The notes: generated by a model from the letters alone, not told the origin. A DNA stretch of 33,941 nt from Eubacterium sp. (GCA_023663915.1 JAMPGN010000014.1:1-33941); one strand, 5' to 3'. Positions 1 through 6,895 are shown, counted from the first letter of the stretch. Made by a program: numbers and translations.

Positions 1-78
1 AAAGAGGACTGCTTTCAAGGCTTAGTTGGGGTAACTTTTTATGCGGTTATCCTGGCAGCTGCACTCATTTTCTTGTAA
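1..78 (+). CDS. Possible 3' end of a small membrane protein (partial)
   Basis: An open frame enters from the left window edge and stops at 76-78. Its last 25 residues end in a hydrophobic, membrane-like stretch (VGVTFYAVILAAALIFL). I do not recognise a family. It lies just upstream of BREX-derived sequence, so it could be the tail of a gene in the same locus, or a chance open frame. It is too short to decide. Confidence 0.2.
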   Translation, partial: KEDCFQGLVGVTFYAVILAAALIFL

Positions 79-152
79 GAACGCAGTCATTATGGTACAA
101 TTACTTCTAATAATTTAGACTTTGATTCTTGTGAAGAACAAGGAAGCAAGAG
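79..152. other. Short spacer upstream of the brxA-like fragment
   Basis: Seventy-four AT-rich bases without a convincing gene. A weak SD-like purine stretch (AAGGAAGCAAGAG) precedes the ATG at 153. I see no clear promoter or terminator. Confidence 0.3.
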
Positions 153-209
153 ATGATTGTAAGCTACAAAGGTTCTGGACAATTAACCAGAGAGCAATTT
201 CTGTTTTAG
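153..209 (+). pseudogene. N-terminal remnant of a BrxA/DUF1819-like BREX protein
   Basis: An ATG at 153 opens 18 codons ending in GQLTREQFLF, then hits TAG at 207-209 exactly where a repetitive element begins. From memory, BrxA (DUF1819) proteins of clostridial BREX clusters begin with a similar T-[KR]-E-x-F-[LM]-F motif followed by Y-E-M-R. Here the reading frame is cut right after LF. The downstream partner across the element is the C-terminus of PglX, which belongs to the same operon in intact BREX loci. That context supports the call, but 18 residues cannot prove it. It could also be the start of an unrelated gene truncated by the element. Confidence 0.4.
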
Positions 210-601
210 ATTAGGGTGTCAAAAGACATGTTATAAAATATTGAATTTTATTTGTGCCTTGAAAATTTAACACGATTTGAGTCGAGAAAGCGATTTTGAA
301 CTGTTTATGGTAAATGCCATAGATGATACTTGTTGTTCTTGGTTATGCCGTTTGAGTTTTTGGAGCATAGTTTTCTAAGCCATTGATATAATCCAACAGC
401 TTTTGAAAATCCAATGCGGCTATCTTAATAAGAGGCTGTTCTTCAAAACTTGTTGTGTGTTATTTGCCGCAAAAGCCATATGAATCACCTCAGTATTTGA
501 TACTTATATTTTACCAAATATCGGAATGATTTGATATATCGTGTTAAGTTTTCAAGGTACAAATTTATATCAAAGGTCAATAACCGTTTGACACCCTAAT
601 C
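209..601. mobile_element. IS1182-like deletion derivative (MITE-like) with terminal inverted repeats
   Basis: The outer 15 bases GATTAGGGTGTCAAA (209-223) recur inverted at 587-601. A further inner match pairs CCTTGAAAATTTAACACGAT (257-276) with its near-perfect inverse at 538-557, with one mismatch in 20. The two imperfect arms are about 65 bp each and the element is about 393 bp. The interior carries only a short broken frame on the minus strand, so it cannot encode a transposase and would need one in trans. It separates two BREX gene fragments, which suggests insertion plus deletion, or recombination between two copies. No clear target-site duplication is visible, as expected if the flanks come from different original sites. 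Confidence 0.7.
318..479 (-). pseudogene. Residual transposase reading frame inside the element
   Basis: On the minus strand an ATG at 479 follows a good ribosome binding site (GAGGTGATTCAT) and reads MAFAANNTQQV before stopping at 420-422. In the neighbouring frame the sequence reads TSFEEQPL and then KLLDYINGLENYAPKTQTA before a stop. From memory, transposases of the IS1182 family in Lachnospiraceae start with an AANNTQQ-like sequence and carry an internal SFEEQPL motif. This stretch therefore looks like the start of such a gene joined to internal and 3' pieces by deletion. It is not functional as a transposase. The lower boundary is approximate. Confidence 0.45.
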
Positions 602-1218
602 CTGTAGATGGAAAAAAGGCATTAGAATGTTGGAAAGTAGATGCTGATAATATTATCCCAATTACGGATGATGAGTATTTTGAGGATGATATTGTAGAGA
701 AGTTTATAGAGTTTATCCGCACTGTATACGGAGGAGAGCCTTTAGATACAAATTTAAAATTTATTGCAGATGCGCTAGGCGGAAAAGGACAGCCAAGGGA
801 AGTGATCCGCAATTACTTTCTCAATAATTTTTACAAGGACCATTGCAAGATTTATCAAAAACGTCCGATTTACTGGTTTTTTGATTCTGGGAAAAAGAAT
901 GGATTCAAATGCCTGATCTATATGCACCGCTACGCGCCGGATACGATTGCACGTATCCGTACCGATTATGTGCATGAGCAGCAGAGTCGATACCGCACAG
1001 CGATTGCTGACTTGGAGCATCGGATAGCAAATGCCGGAACAAGTGAGCGTGTGAAATTGAATAAATCGCTCAAAAAGATTCAGGAGCAGGCGGATGAATT
1101 GCATACATACAAAGAAAAGATACATCACTTGGCAGATCGGATGATCGCGATTGATCTGGACGATGGCGTAAAGCATAATTACGAGATTTTCAGGGAGGTA
1201 TTGGCGAGGATTAAATAA
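601..1218 (+). pseudogene. pglX: C-terminal part of BREX DNA methyltransferase PglX (5' truncated)
   Basis: An open frame runs from the element edge to TAA at 1216-1218 and encodes about 205 residues with no start of its own. Motifs match the C-terminus of BREX-1 PglX: EDDIVEKFIEFI, RPIYWFFDSGKKNGFK, YMHRYAPDTIARIRTDYVHE and a final coiled-coil-like stretch ending in HHLADRMIAIDLDDGVKHNY. PglX is the adenine-specific methyltransferase of BREX. Intact proteins are about 1,200 residues, and the catalytic DPxxGxG/NPPY part is absent here. The fragment begins abruptly at the right end of the inverted-repeat element. Its last 200 bp are repeated at 1722-1921. It cannot be an active methyltransferase. 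Confidence 0.85.
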
Positions 1219-1283
1219 GCAAGAACATAGAGGATTTTCTGCTATGACGGATAAGAAAATAAAAATTTTCTGAAAGAAGTATA

Positions 1284-1312
1284 TTGCAATTAAAATCTGC
1301 ATATGCTATAAT
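1284..1312 (+). promoter_or_regulatory. Promoter of the antitoxin-like small RNA
   Basis: TTGCAA at 1284-1289 and TATAAT at 1307-1312 are separated by exactly 17 bp. The TGC before the -10 gives an extended -10 element. No protein-coding frame follows. Instead the transcript would run through a repeat of the toxin translation-start region into a strong hairpin terminator. Confidence 0.7.
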
Positions 1313-1318
1313 GCCAAT

Positions 1319-1412
1319 AGGCTAAAAGAAACGATAAGTCCATGTGGACGAAAGAAACGAACCCCTTCACCGTGTGACAGCACAGTTTTGGGGTTCTTCT
1401 TTTCTTTTTACA
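1319..1412 (+). ncRNA. Predicted antisense RNA antitoxin (RNAII-like) of a type I system
   Basis: From the promoter at 1284-1312 a transcript of about 90 nt would start near 1319 and end at the T-rich tail after the hairpin formed by GAACCCC (1359-1365) and GGGGTTC (1390-1396). Its 5' region, 1324-1348, contains AAAAGAAACGATAA followed by CCATGTG. Nearly the same sequence occurs on the same strand at 1514-1540, which is antisense to the ribosome binding site and start codon of the small membrane protein encoded opposite. The RNA can therefore pair with the toxin mRNA both at the translation start and, through the shared terminator, at the 3' end. This is the layout of Fst/RNAII par loci. Sequence evidence only; expression is inferred. 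Confidence 0.65.
1359..1412. terminator. Convergent, probably bidirectional terminator shared by toxin mRNA and small RNA
   Basis: A 7-bp GAACCCC/GGGGTTC stem (1359-1365 with 1390-1396) encloses a loop with a smaller TGTG/CACA stem. It is followed on the plus strand by a long T-rich tract at 1397-1410. On the minus strand GTTTCTTTC follows, so it may also stop the toxin transcript. Confidence 0.65.
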
Positions 1413-1432
1413 GTGGCAAAGCACCCACTAGG

Positions 1433-1534
1433 CTATTTGTTGTCCTTATTGTTTTTACTGTCTAACCATTTGCAGACGAGATGGCTAATCACGCCCGCCA
1501 CGACAGCGACCAAAAAAGAAACGATAACTTCCAT
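1433..1534 (-). CDS. Small hydrophobic toxin-like peptide (Fst-like type I toxin)
   Basis: A 33-residue protein starts at 1534 behind an excellent ribosome binding site (GGAGGAGGTGTTCAC) and stops at 1433-1435. It has one membrane helix (VIVSFLVAVVAGVISHLV) followed by CKWLD and a charged Lys/Asn-rich tail. This is the shape of Fst/Ldr-type toxins: short, one helix, WLD-like turn, polar C-terminus. Direct sequence identity to known members was not tested. The gene converges on a small RNA gene that repeats its translation-start sequence, which strongly supports a toxin-antitoxin role. The likely action, by family analogy, is membrane damage when the short-lived RNA is lost. It lies between two pglX 3' fragments. 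Alternatively it is a harmless small membrane peptide. Confidence 0.65.
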   Translation of the reverse strand: MEVIVSFLVAVVAGVISHLVCKWLDSKNNKDNK

Positions 1535-1580
1535 GTGAACACCTCCTCCCGTTGCCAGGTATCGGTAGGACAACGAAAAC

Positions 1581-1609
1581 AGTATAGCATATCTTTTGAC
1601 ATTGCTCTA
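1581..1609 (-). promoter_or_regulatory. Promoter of the small toxin gene
   Basis: On the minus strand an extended -10 TGCTATACT (TATACT at 1581-1586) lies about 47 bp upstream of the toxin start codon. The -35 is weak (TAGAGC at 17-bp spacing), consistent with reliance on the TGn extension. It would leave a leader of about 40 nt containing the pairing region for the antisense RNA. Confidence 0.45.
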
Positions 1610-1721
1610 CATTTTAAGTTAAAATTACGGGAATACAACGAAAGAGAATTTTCTGATTTTATATATTTGGAAAAAAGTTCTGAAAAGTGCATTTTTGAGC
1701 GTAATCGATAAACAAAGGAGG

Positions 1722-1921
1722 CATCGACTGCAAATGCCGGAACAAGTGAGCGTGTGAAACTGAATAAATCGCTCAAAAAGATTCAGGAGCAGGCAGATGA
1801 ATTGCATACATACGAAGAAAAGATACATCATTTGGCAGATCAGATGTTTGCGATTGATCTGGACGATGGCGAAAAACATAATTATGAGATTTTCAGAGAT
1901 GTATTGGCGAAGATTAAGTAA
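1722..1921 (+). pseudogene. pglX: Second copy of the pglX 3' end
   Basis: In frame, 1722-1921 reads NAGTSERVKLNKSLKK, HTYEEKIHHLADQM and IDLDDGEKHNYEIF before a TAA stop. It matches the last 66 residues of the PglX fragment ending at 1218. By eye the two DNA copies agree at about nine bases in ten, with many silent differences (for example CACTTG versus CATTTG), so they are diverged paralogues and not a recent duplication. It has no start codon or upstream domain. The homology begins near GCATCGA at 1721, next to the toxin promoter region. It is probably the relic of a second pglX or of a silent specificity cassette. Confidence 0.8.
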
Positions 1922-1961
1922 AGGGAATGGAATATTCATTACCACAACTGGAGGCTGAAAT

Positions 1962-3467
1962 ATGACGATTGAAGAAATTATGCAGGGAGAATCAAAAAAT
2001 GTCGAGTTTAAAGCAATGTTGCCAAAAGATTCGTCAAAATATATTAAAACAATTATTGCCTTTGCAAATACACAAGGCGGACATCTTGTTATCGGAGTAG
2101 ATGATGTAACACGAAAAGTCATAGGTGTGGATCGGGATTTTGCATTTCAGATAATGGACAGTATTGCGAATGCCATTGCGGATTCTTGCGTGCCGCAGAT
2201 TGTTCCTGATATAGAGCTTCAGACCATTGAAGGATGTACCGTCATTGTAGTTACAGTTGCGCCGGAACCAGACAGGCCATATTATCTGAAAGCAAAAGGA
2301 AAAGAAAACGGAACCTTTATTCGGCTTGCAGGAACTTCCCGTCCGGCGGATATTGAAAAAATCAAAGAATTAGAACTAGAAGGCGCCCATGTTTCGTGGG
2401 ACGAACTGACGTGTATTGGATATGATGTGACGGATAAGGAAATAAAAAAATTATGCGGGGATATTATGAAGTATCGGGAAATTGCAGGATTACCCGGTCG
2501 TAAGGTGACAAGCACTCAGTTAGTGAACTGGAAACTTTTGAAAAAGGCAGAAAGCGTATTGCTTGCATCGAATGCTTTTGTGCTATTGGTGTCTGATTAT
2601 TTTCCGTTTTCCAAAACACAGTGCGCCGTGTTTAAAGGTACGGAGCGGACGGTTTTTCTTGATAAGAGAGAGTATGCAGGTCCTATTTATGAACAGATAG
2701 AGAATGCGACGGCATTTGTGCTGCGTAATATTCGGCTGGGGGCAACCATTGAGGGGCTTATCAGAAAAGAAAATTATGAACTCCCAATAGAAGCAATTCG
2801 TGAAATGATTATCAATGCGCACTGTCACCGCAATCTGACAGATGCGTCTTGCGTTCAAGTGGCGGTATACGATGATCGTTTGGAAGTTACATCGCCCGGT
2901 GGATTATATAATGGGCTTACTTATGAGGAAATTATGAGTGGTCATTCAAAACTCCGAAATAGAACGATTGCGAATGTTTTTAATCAAATGGGGCTTATTG
3001 AAGCATGGGGAACCGGAATACGGAGAATCAAGGAAGCAGCCAAGGGTTATGGGCTTCCAATTCCGGAATTTTTGGCGTTTGATGATATGTTTAGGGTAAA
3101 TCTTTACCGTAGTCCGATATTAGAGCTGCAGACTGATGTTAAAGTATTGGAGAAGCGTCGGAGAGGCGTCGGAGAAACATCGGAGAAACATCGGAGAAAC
3201 ATCGGAGAAGCGTCGGAGAAGCGTCGGAGAAGCGTCGGAGAAGCCTCGAAAAAACAGCAGGGAGATTTTGTGGCGGAATTAAATGATACACAAGAACAAA
3301 TTTTGGAATTATTGTTGAAAGATGCGCGGCTTTCAGCGGTAAAGCTGGCGGAGCAGATTGGCGTGGCGGGCAGAACGGTTGAAGCCAATATCAAAAAACT
3401 CAAAGATCAAGGAATACTAATCCGCCATGGATCGCCCAAAAACGGATATTGGGAAGTCATGAGGTAA
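1962..3467 (+). CDS. Schlafen/AlbA_2-type ATP-binding transcriptional regulator
   Basis: A 501-residue protein with a GGAGG site 9 bp before ATG 1962. Residues about 8-130 form an AlbA_2 (Schlafen-like, divergent AAA_4) domain, with ESKNVEFKAML and FANTQGGHLVIGVDD. Residues about 270-375 carry a GHKL-type HATPase_c_4 region (AIREMIINAHCHRN, then EAWGTGIRRI). A Lys/Arg/Glu-rich repeat of period 11 residues (SEKRRRSVGEA) covers about 397-430. A winged helix (LSAVKLAEQIGVAGRTVEANI) closes the protein. Proteins of this build are called putative transcriptional regulators, and some sit beside BREX and other defence loci, as this one does. The repeat is encoded by nine 11-bp units, so copy-number change would shift the frame before the helix-turn-helix. 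The molecular role is unproven. Confidence 0.85.
   Translation: MTIEEIMQGESKNVEFKAMLPKDSSKYIKTIIAFANTQGGHLVIGVDDVTRKVIGVDRDFAFQIMDSIANAIADSCVPQIVPDIELQTIEGCTVIVVTVAPEPDRPYYLKAKGKENGTFIRLAGTSRPADIEKIKELELEGAHVSWDELTCIGYDVTDKEIKKLCGDIMKYREIAGLPGRKVTSTQLVNWKLLKKAESVLLASNAFVLLVSDYFPFSKTQCAVFKGTERTVFLDKREYAGPIYEQIENATAFVLRNIRLGATIEGLIRKENYELPIEAIREMIINAHCHRNLTDASCVQVAVYDDRLEVTSPGGLYNGLTYEEIMSGHSKLRNRTIANVFNQMGLIEAWGTGIRRIKEAAKGYGLPIPEFLAFDDMFRVNLYRSPILELQTDVKVLEKRRRGVGETSEKHRRNIGEASEKRRRSVGEASKKQQGDFVAELNDTQEQILELLLKDARLSAVKLAEQIGVAGRTVEANIKKLKDQGILIRHGSPKNGYWEVMR
3151..3249 (+). repeat. Nine tandem 11-bp repeats inside the AlbA_2 gene
   Basis: The unit AGAAGCGTCGG, with the variant AGAAACATCGG, is repeated nine times without interruption. 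Because 11 is not a multiple of 3, three units give one 11-residue protein repeat and the reading frame rotates through the array. Gain or loss of one or two units would frameshift the downstream winged helix. Confidence 0.9.
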
Positions 3468-3572
3468 CAAAATGGATTCGGAAAATTATAAGCGCAGAAT
3501 TATTTTTTGCTGTGAAGAAATCCGCTACGCAAACTTCGAGTTCGCGTAGCGAATCCCACAATCAAGCTATAC
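3468..3572. repeat. Hairpin repeat copy 1 between convergent genes
   Basis: The 31-bp core at 3525-3555 (starting CTACGCAAACTTCGAGTTCG) recurs with one mismatch, in the same orientation, at 5676-5706. Here the ends pair perfectly (CGCTACGC at 3523-3530 with GCGTAGCG at 3544-3551). The hairpin lies between the 3' ends of two convergent genes and may act as a terminator, although no strong T-run follows. Confidence 0.7.
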
Positions 3573-5633
3573 TCATTTTTCCACAGCAAGCGCACATACG
3601 GAATACGGCTTTACCTCAAGAGAAAGCACTCCCTTTGCGATAGGGTACTCCACATCTGACGGCTGTACCGCGTAAACGGCATCCCCGCTATAATTAAGCG
3701 CGTTGCGTACATGGGGATCATCGTTTTGAAGAACCTCACCGCGTGCCAGCATAGCATTATAAGGAAGCTGAACCGTCAATGCGCAAGACTCCGCGCCAGT
3801 ATTGACTAGCTTAAGATAAACTGCATCTGCATCTTCCGTAGCGGAGAAATAAATATTTTCCGGCATAGTTCCTTCATAGAGCAAATACTGTGTACCGAGA
3901 TAGGAAGCAAACATTTTCTGCACATAATAGTTTGTAGACAGACAGAGGGTTTGCGGATTAAAATTAATCAAGTTGTGATTCCACTGATCGCTCTCTACTA
4001 AGTTAAAAAGTGGCGCATAGGAAGCCATGGCAACGATATCACTGTTGCGCTCTACTCCGGTCAGAAATGCAGCTTCACCGAGTGCGGTGTCAAGCTGATT
4101 GCTCTCGTTCATCGGGCGCATACCGCTTGTGTCTGCCGATTCTTCACTGGAAGCCGCCATGGTAAGAAGATCCTCCGGCGGTACATTTTCCAACACGCCC
4201 AACATTCCGTTTGCGGCGTACTCTCCAAAATATACACCTGCACCGCTGCGGTCATAACGATCGAAACGGGTGGACTGTGCGGCAAACCATTCGGGAGTAT
4301 GGTAAGAATGTTCGTCTACGATAACATTCTGATATTTCCGGGCAAACGCATATACACTGTCCAGTCCGGGCGTACCCATCATATCTTCATAGAAAGGATG
4401 AACACCGGCGCAGAGTATGCATAGCATATCGGGATATTTTTTATGGATTGCTTTTTCAATGAGATCAAAGCGTTGGAAGTATACCGCGCCATAATTTTCA
4501 TTTCCGACACCGATTCTGTCCAGACCAAACGGCTCCGGATGTCCCATCTTTGCGCGCAGAGCAGCCCATTCATTCTTCTTAGGGTCTCCATTGGCGAACT
4601 CGATCAGGTCAAGATAATTGTCAACAATCATTTTTTGGAAATCTTCACTGTCAATCGGAATATTCGGACATTCCGCCTCACCCCGCTGCATGGAACGTAT
4701 CTGACAGTTTAGACCGACGCTCAAGGTCGGAAGGGGTTTCATGCCAAGGTCTTCACACAGACAGAAATATTCATAAAATCCAATCTGATACGACTGGTTG
4801 TAACCGCCGTCTGGTACTTTCTCCGACCACAGGTTGTAGTTGCTTTTTCGCTCATAAAGCTCCCCGACCGTATCTTTCCAGTTATATTCGTTGCCCGGAA
4901 GCTGCCCCTCCACAATACAACCGCCCGGAAATCGCATGAATGAGGGCTTTAAGTCAGCCAATGCCTCAATCAGATCTTTACGCAGTTTTCCATATTGCCA
5001 TTTCGGATCGTCGTTATGCCAGTAATCGGCATCCATTAAGGAGACGCAGTCAAGGTCTAATGTGCCGTTTCCCAATAAACGTAGTTCCAGTTTCCCGTAA
5101 CCGTAAGCCGTACCAGCCAGTGTGCATGACAATTTCTTCCAGCCGCTGCCGGATTCTTCAGAGGAAGCCGAGAGAGTCAAAGGCTGACCGTTTTCGTCGA
5201 TAACTTGTACTTCGACGGTTCCGGTAAACTCGTCCGCACGCAGCCAGCAGTCAAACAGATAGGTATGCCCCTGTTTGATACTCATTGCACATTCTTCTTT
5301 GTGCGTTTTTCGTCCATTAAAACCAAGATTTGTGAGGGTCGTCTTCTCGTCTACACAGATATGGGCATACCGGCTGTTAGGATGAAGCGGGTTTATCGCG
5401 CCGCTTTCAAGACTGCCGTTATCGATGTTCCAGTAACGTAGAGGATCGTCAGCGGCTTTCAATTCTTCGTTGGAAAAAAAGACGCCGTCAAAGCTGTAAT
5501 TGTTCACCATGTTGGCATTGATCCCACCATCGCAGGAATAATTGATATCTTCAAAAAAGATACCGTAAAGATTCCGGCTTACCGATAGGGGAGATTTCAG
5601 GGAATTGTTAAGAGAAATCTGGATAGGGTTCAT
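3573..5633 (-). CDS. GH51 alpha-L-arabinofuranosidase, probably intracellular
   Basis: A 686-residue protein. I place the start at 5633 (MNPIQISLNN) because TAAGGAGGCG lies 8 bp upstream; an ATG 26 codons further out lacks such a site. The start LYGIFFEDINYSCDGGINANMV is typical of GH51. A carbohydrate-binding-like beta domain covers about 75-190. The TIM barrel contains FMRFPGGC. The acid/base glutamate is Glu379 in GVGNENYG and the nucleophile is Glu471 in YFGEYAANG. The C-terminal beta domain ends near residue 680. There is no signal peptide, so it probably acts on imported arabino-oligosaccharides, releasing terminal L-arabinose. No transporter or arabinose regulator is next to it. It stands alone and is flanked on both sides by direct copies of a 31-bp repeat. 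Activity on a specific linkage is inferred from family only. Confidence 0.9.
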   Translation of the reverse strand: MNPIQISLNNSLKSPLSVSRNLYGIFFEDINYSCDGGINANMVNNYSFDGVFFSNEELKAADDPLRYWNIDNGSLESGAINPLHPNSRYAHICVDEKTTLTNLGFNGRKTHKEECAMSIKQGHTYLFDCWLRADEFTGTVEVQVIDENGQPLTLSASSEESGSGWKKLSCTLAGTAYGYGKLELRLLGNGTLDLDCVSLMDADYWHNDDPKWQYGKLRKDLIEALADLKPSFMRFPGGCIVEGQLPGNEYNWKDTVGELYERKSNYNLWSEKVPDGGYNQSYQIGFYEYFCLCEDLGMKPLPTLSVGLNCQIRSMQRGEAECPNIPIDSEDFQKMIVDNYLDLIEFANGDPKKNEWAALRAKMGHPEPFGLDRIGVGNENYGAVYFQRFDLIEKAIHKKYPDMLCILCAGVHPFYEDMMGTPGLDSVYAFARKYQNVIVDEHSYHTPEWFAAQSTRFDRYDRSGAGVYFGEYAANGMLGVLENVPPEDLLTMAASSEESADTSGMRPMNESNQLDTALGEAAFLTGVERNSDIVAMASYAPLFNLVESDQWNHNLINFNPQTLCLSTNYYVQKMFASYLGTQYLLYEGTMPENIYFSATEDADAVYLKLVNTGAESCALTVQLPYNAMLARGEVLQNDDPHVRNALNYSGDAVYAVQPSDVEYPIAKGVLSLEVKPYSVCALAVEK

Positions 5634-5846
5634 GTTATTCGCCTCCTTAAAATATTTTATGCCATAGGAAATTCCTACGCAAACTTCGAGTTCGCGAAGC
5701 GAATCTCGCAAACGAACTTGTTCGTTTTTTTATTGTAACACATATTTAGGCTAAGTTATAGGACATAGGATGCAAAAAAAATTTAAAGAAGTTTTATGAT
5801 TGAGGAGGAAATTTTTTACTCTCTATATCAGGAATCGGAATACAAA
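5634..5846. repeat. Hairpin repeat copy 2 and intergenic region before the fructose operon
   Basis: The repeat core at 5676-5706 matches 3525-3555. It is preceded by CCATAGGAAATTCC and followed by CTCGC and a hairpin AAACGAACTTGTTCG with a T7 tail ending near 5733, a typical rho-independent terminator shape on the plus strand. No plus-strand gene lies directly upstream for it to end. The rest, up to the operators at 5847, is AT-rich with nothing I recognise. I could not find a convincing promoter for the minus-strand GH51 gene. Confidence 0.6.
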
Positions 5847-5873
5847 AATCATAATCGGTCAAAATCAATCAAA
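5847..5873 (-). promoter_or_regulatory. Upstream operator-like copy (fructose operon)
   Basis: A 27-bp sequence starting AATCATAATCGGTCA and ending AATCAATCAAA matches, in inverted orientation, the sequence at 5919-5945. About 21 of 27 bases agree. The pair is 45 bp apart. It is a likely binding site for the DeoR-type regulator encoded at the end of the operon, possibly allowing looping. Confidence 0.55.
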
Positions 5874-5918
5874 TTTATGCACATTCAATAAAACAGTTCA
5901 TTCATTTTTGTGAATTAG

Positions 5919-5952
5919 TGTGATTGATTATGACTGAATTTGATTGTATAAT
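5919..5952 (+). promoter_or_regulatory. fruK promoter with overlapping operator
   Basis: TTGATT (5924-5929) and TATAAT (5947-5952) are spaced by 17 bp. The operator-like repeat 5919-5945 (TGTGATTGATTATGACTG and following) covers the -35 and the whole spacer, so a bound repressor would block RNA polymerase. Transcription would start near 5959, giving a short leader before the ATG at 5984. Confidence 0.7.
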
Positions 5953-5983
5953 ACAATTACTAAAAAACAGGGAGGGACATGAG

Positions 5984-6895
5984 ATGATTTACACAGTTAC
6001 TTTTAATCCGTCACTGGACTATATTGTTTCGGTAGAAGATTTTAAGCTGGGTCTTACGAACCGGACCAGTTCGGAGCTGATACTCCCCGGCGGCAAAGGA
6101 CTCAATGTGTCGATGGTACTTGGGAATCTGGGAGTTGTGAATACGGCGCTGGGGTTTGTGGCAGGATTCACAGGGGAAGAGATTGTGCGCCGAATCGAAG
6201 AGATGGGCGTGAAATCCGATCTCCTTCCGATTGACGAGGGAGTTTCGAGAATTAACGTAAAGTTGAAATCTATCGACGGCACAGAAATCAATGGATGCGG
6301 TCCACAGATCAGCGAGGAGAACGTAGGAAAGCTGATGAGCAGACTTGATGTTTTGACAGCGGGAGATGTGCTGATTCTAGCGGGGAGCATTCCCGGTTCC
6401 ATGCCGGACGATATTTACCGCAAGATCATGCAACGGCTTGACGGCAAAGATGTGATGATCGTCGTGGATGCGACAAAGGATCTGTTAGTCAACGTGCTGG
6501 AATATCATCCTTTTCTGGTGAAACCGAACAATCACGAATTGGGCGAGATCTTCGGGGTAGAGCTTAAGACAAGAAAAGAAGTTGTTCCGTATGCGAAGAA
6601 GATGCAGGAGATGGGAGCGGTCAATGTGCTGGTGTCCATGGCGGGCGAAGGGGCAGTATTGGCGGCGGCTGACGGAAGCATTCATGCTGCACCTGCACCG
6701 AAAGGGAAACTCGTCAACGGCGTGGGAGCCGGTGATTCCATGGTTGCCGGATTTATCGCGGGATGGTTGGAACAGAAAGACTATGCGCACGCTTTTGCAA
6801 TGGGTGTTGCGGCAGGAAGCGCAAGCGCTTTTTCGGAGTTTCTTGCAACAAAGGAAGAAGTAGAAACGATATATCAACAGGTTGTCAGCAAATAA
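5984..6895 (+). CDS. fruK: 1-phosphofructokinase
   Basis: A 303-residue PfkB-family sugar kinase starting at 5984 (MIYTVTFNPSLDYIV) behind GGAGGG. An earlier in-frame ATG at 5924 lies inside the promoter and cannot be the start. Signature motifs are LPGGKGLNVSMVLGNLG near residues 36-52, VKPNNHELGE near 170-180 and the C-terminal anion hole GAGDSMVAGF with catalytic Asp251. FruK phosphorylates fructose-1-phosphate, delivered by the PTS, to fructose-1,6-bisphosphate. It is the first gene of the fructose operon, 36 bp before fruA, and lies under the operator-covered promoter. The tagatose-6-phosphate kinase LacC is a close relative, but the fructose PTS genes next to it favour FruK. Confidence 0.93.
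   Translation: MIYTVTFNPSLDYIVSVEDFKLGLTNRTSSELILPGGKGLNVSMVLGNLGVVNTALGFVAGFTGEEIVRRIEEMGVKSDLLPIDEGVSRINVKLKSIDGTEINGCGPQISEENVGKLMSRLDVLTAGDVLILAGSIPGSMPDDIYRKIMQRLDGKDVMIVVDATKDLLVNVLEYHPFLVKPNNHELGEIFGVELKTRKEVVPYAKKMQEMGAVNVLVSMAGEGAVLAAADGSIHAAPAPKGKLVNGVGAGDSMVAGFIAGWLEQKDYAHAFAMGVAAGSASAFSEFLATKEEVETIYQQVVSK

Noticed and set aside
3151..3249. CRISPR-like array
   Set aside because: The units are 11 bp, contiguous, without spacers and inside a coding frame.
5913..5983. Longer N-terminus of FruK from ATG 5924
   Set aside because: That ATG is inside the promoter -35 region, and the kinase family start matches ATG 5984 with its ribosome site.
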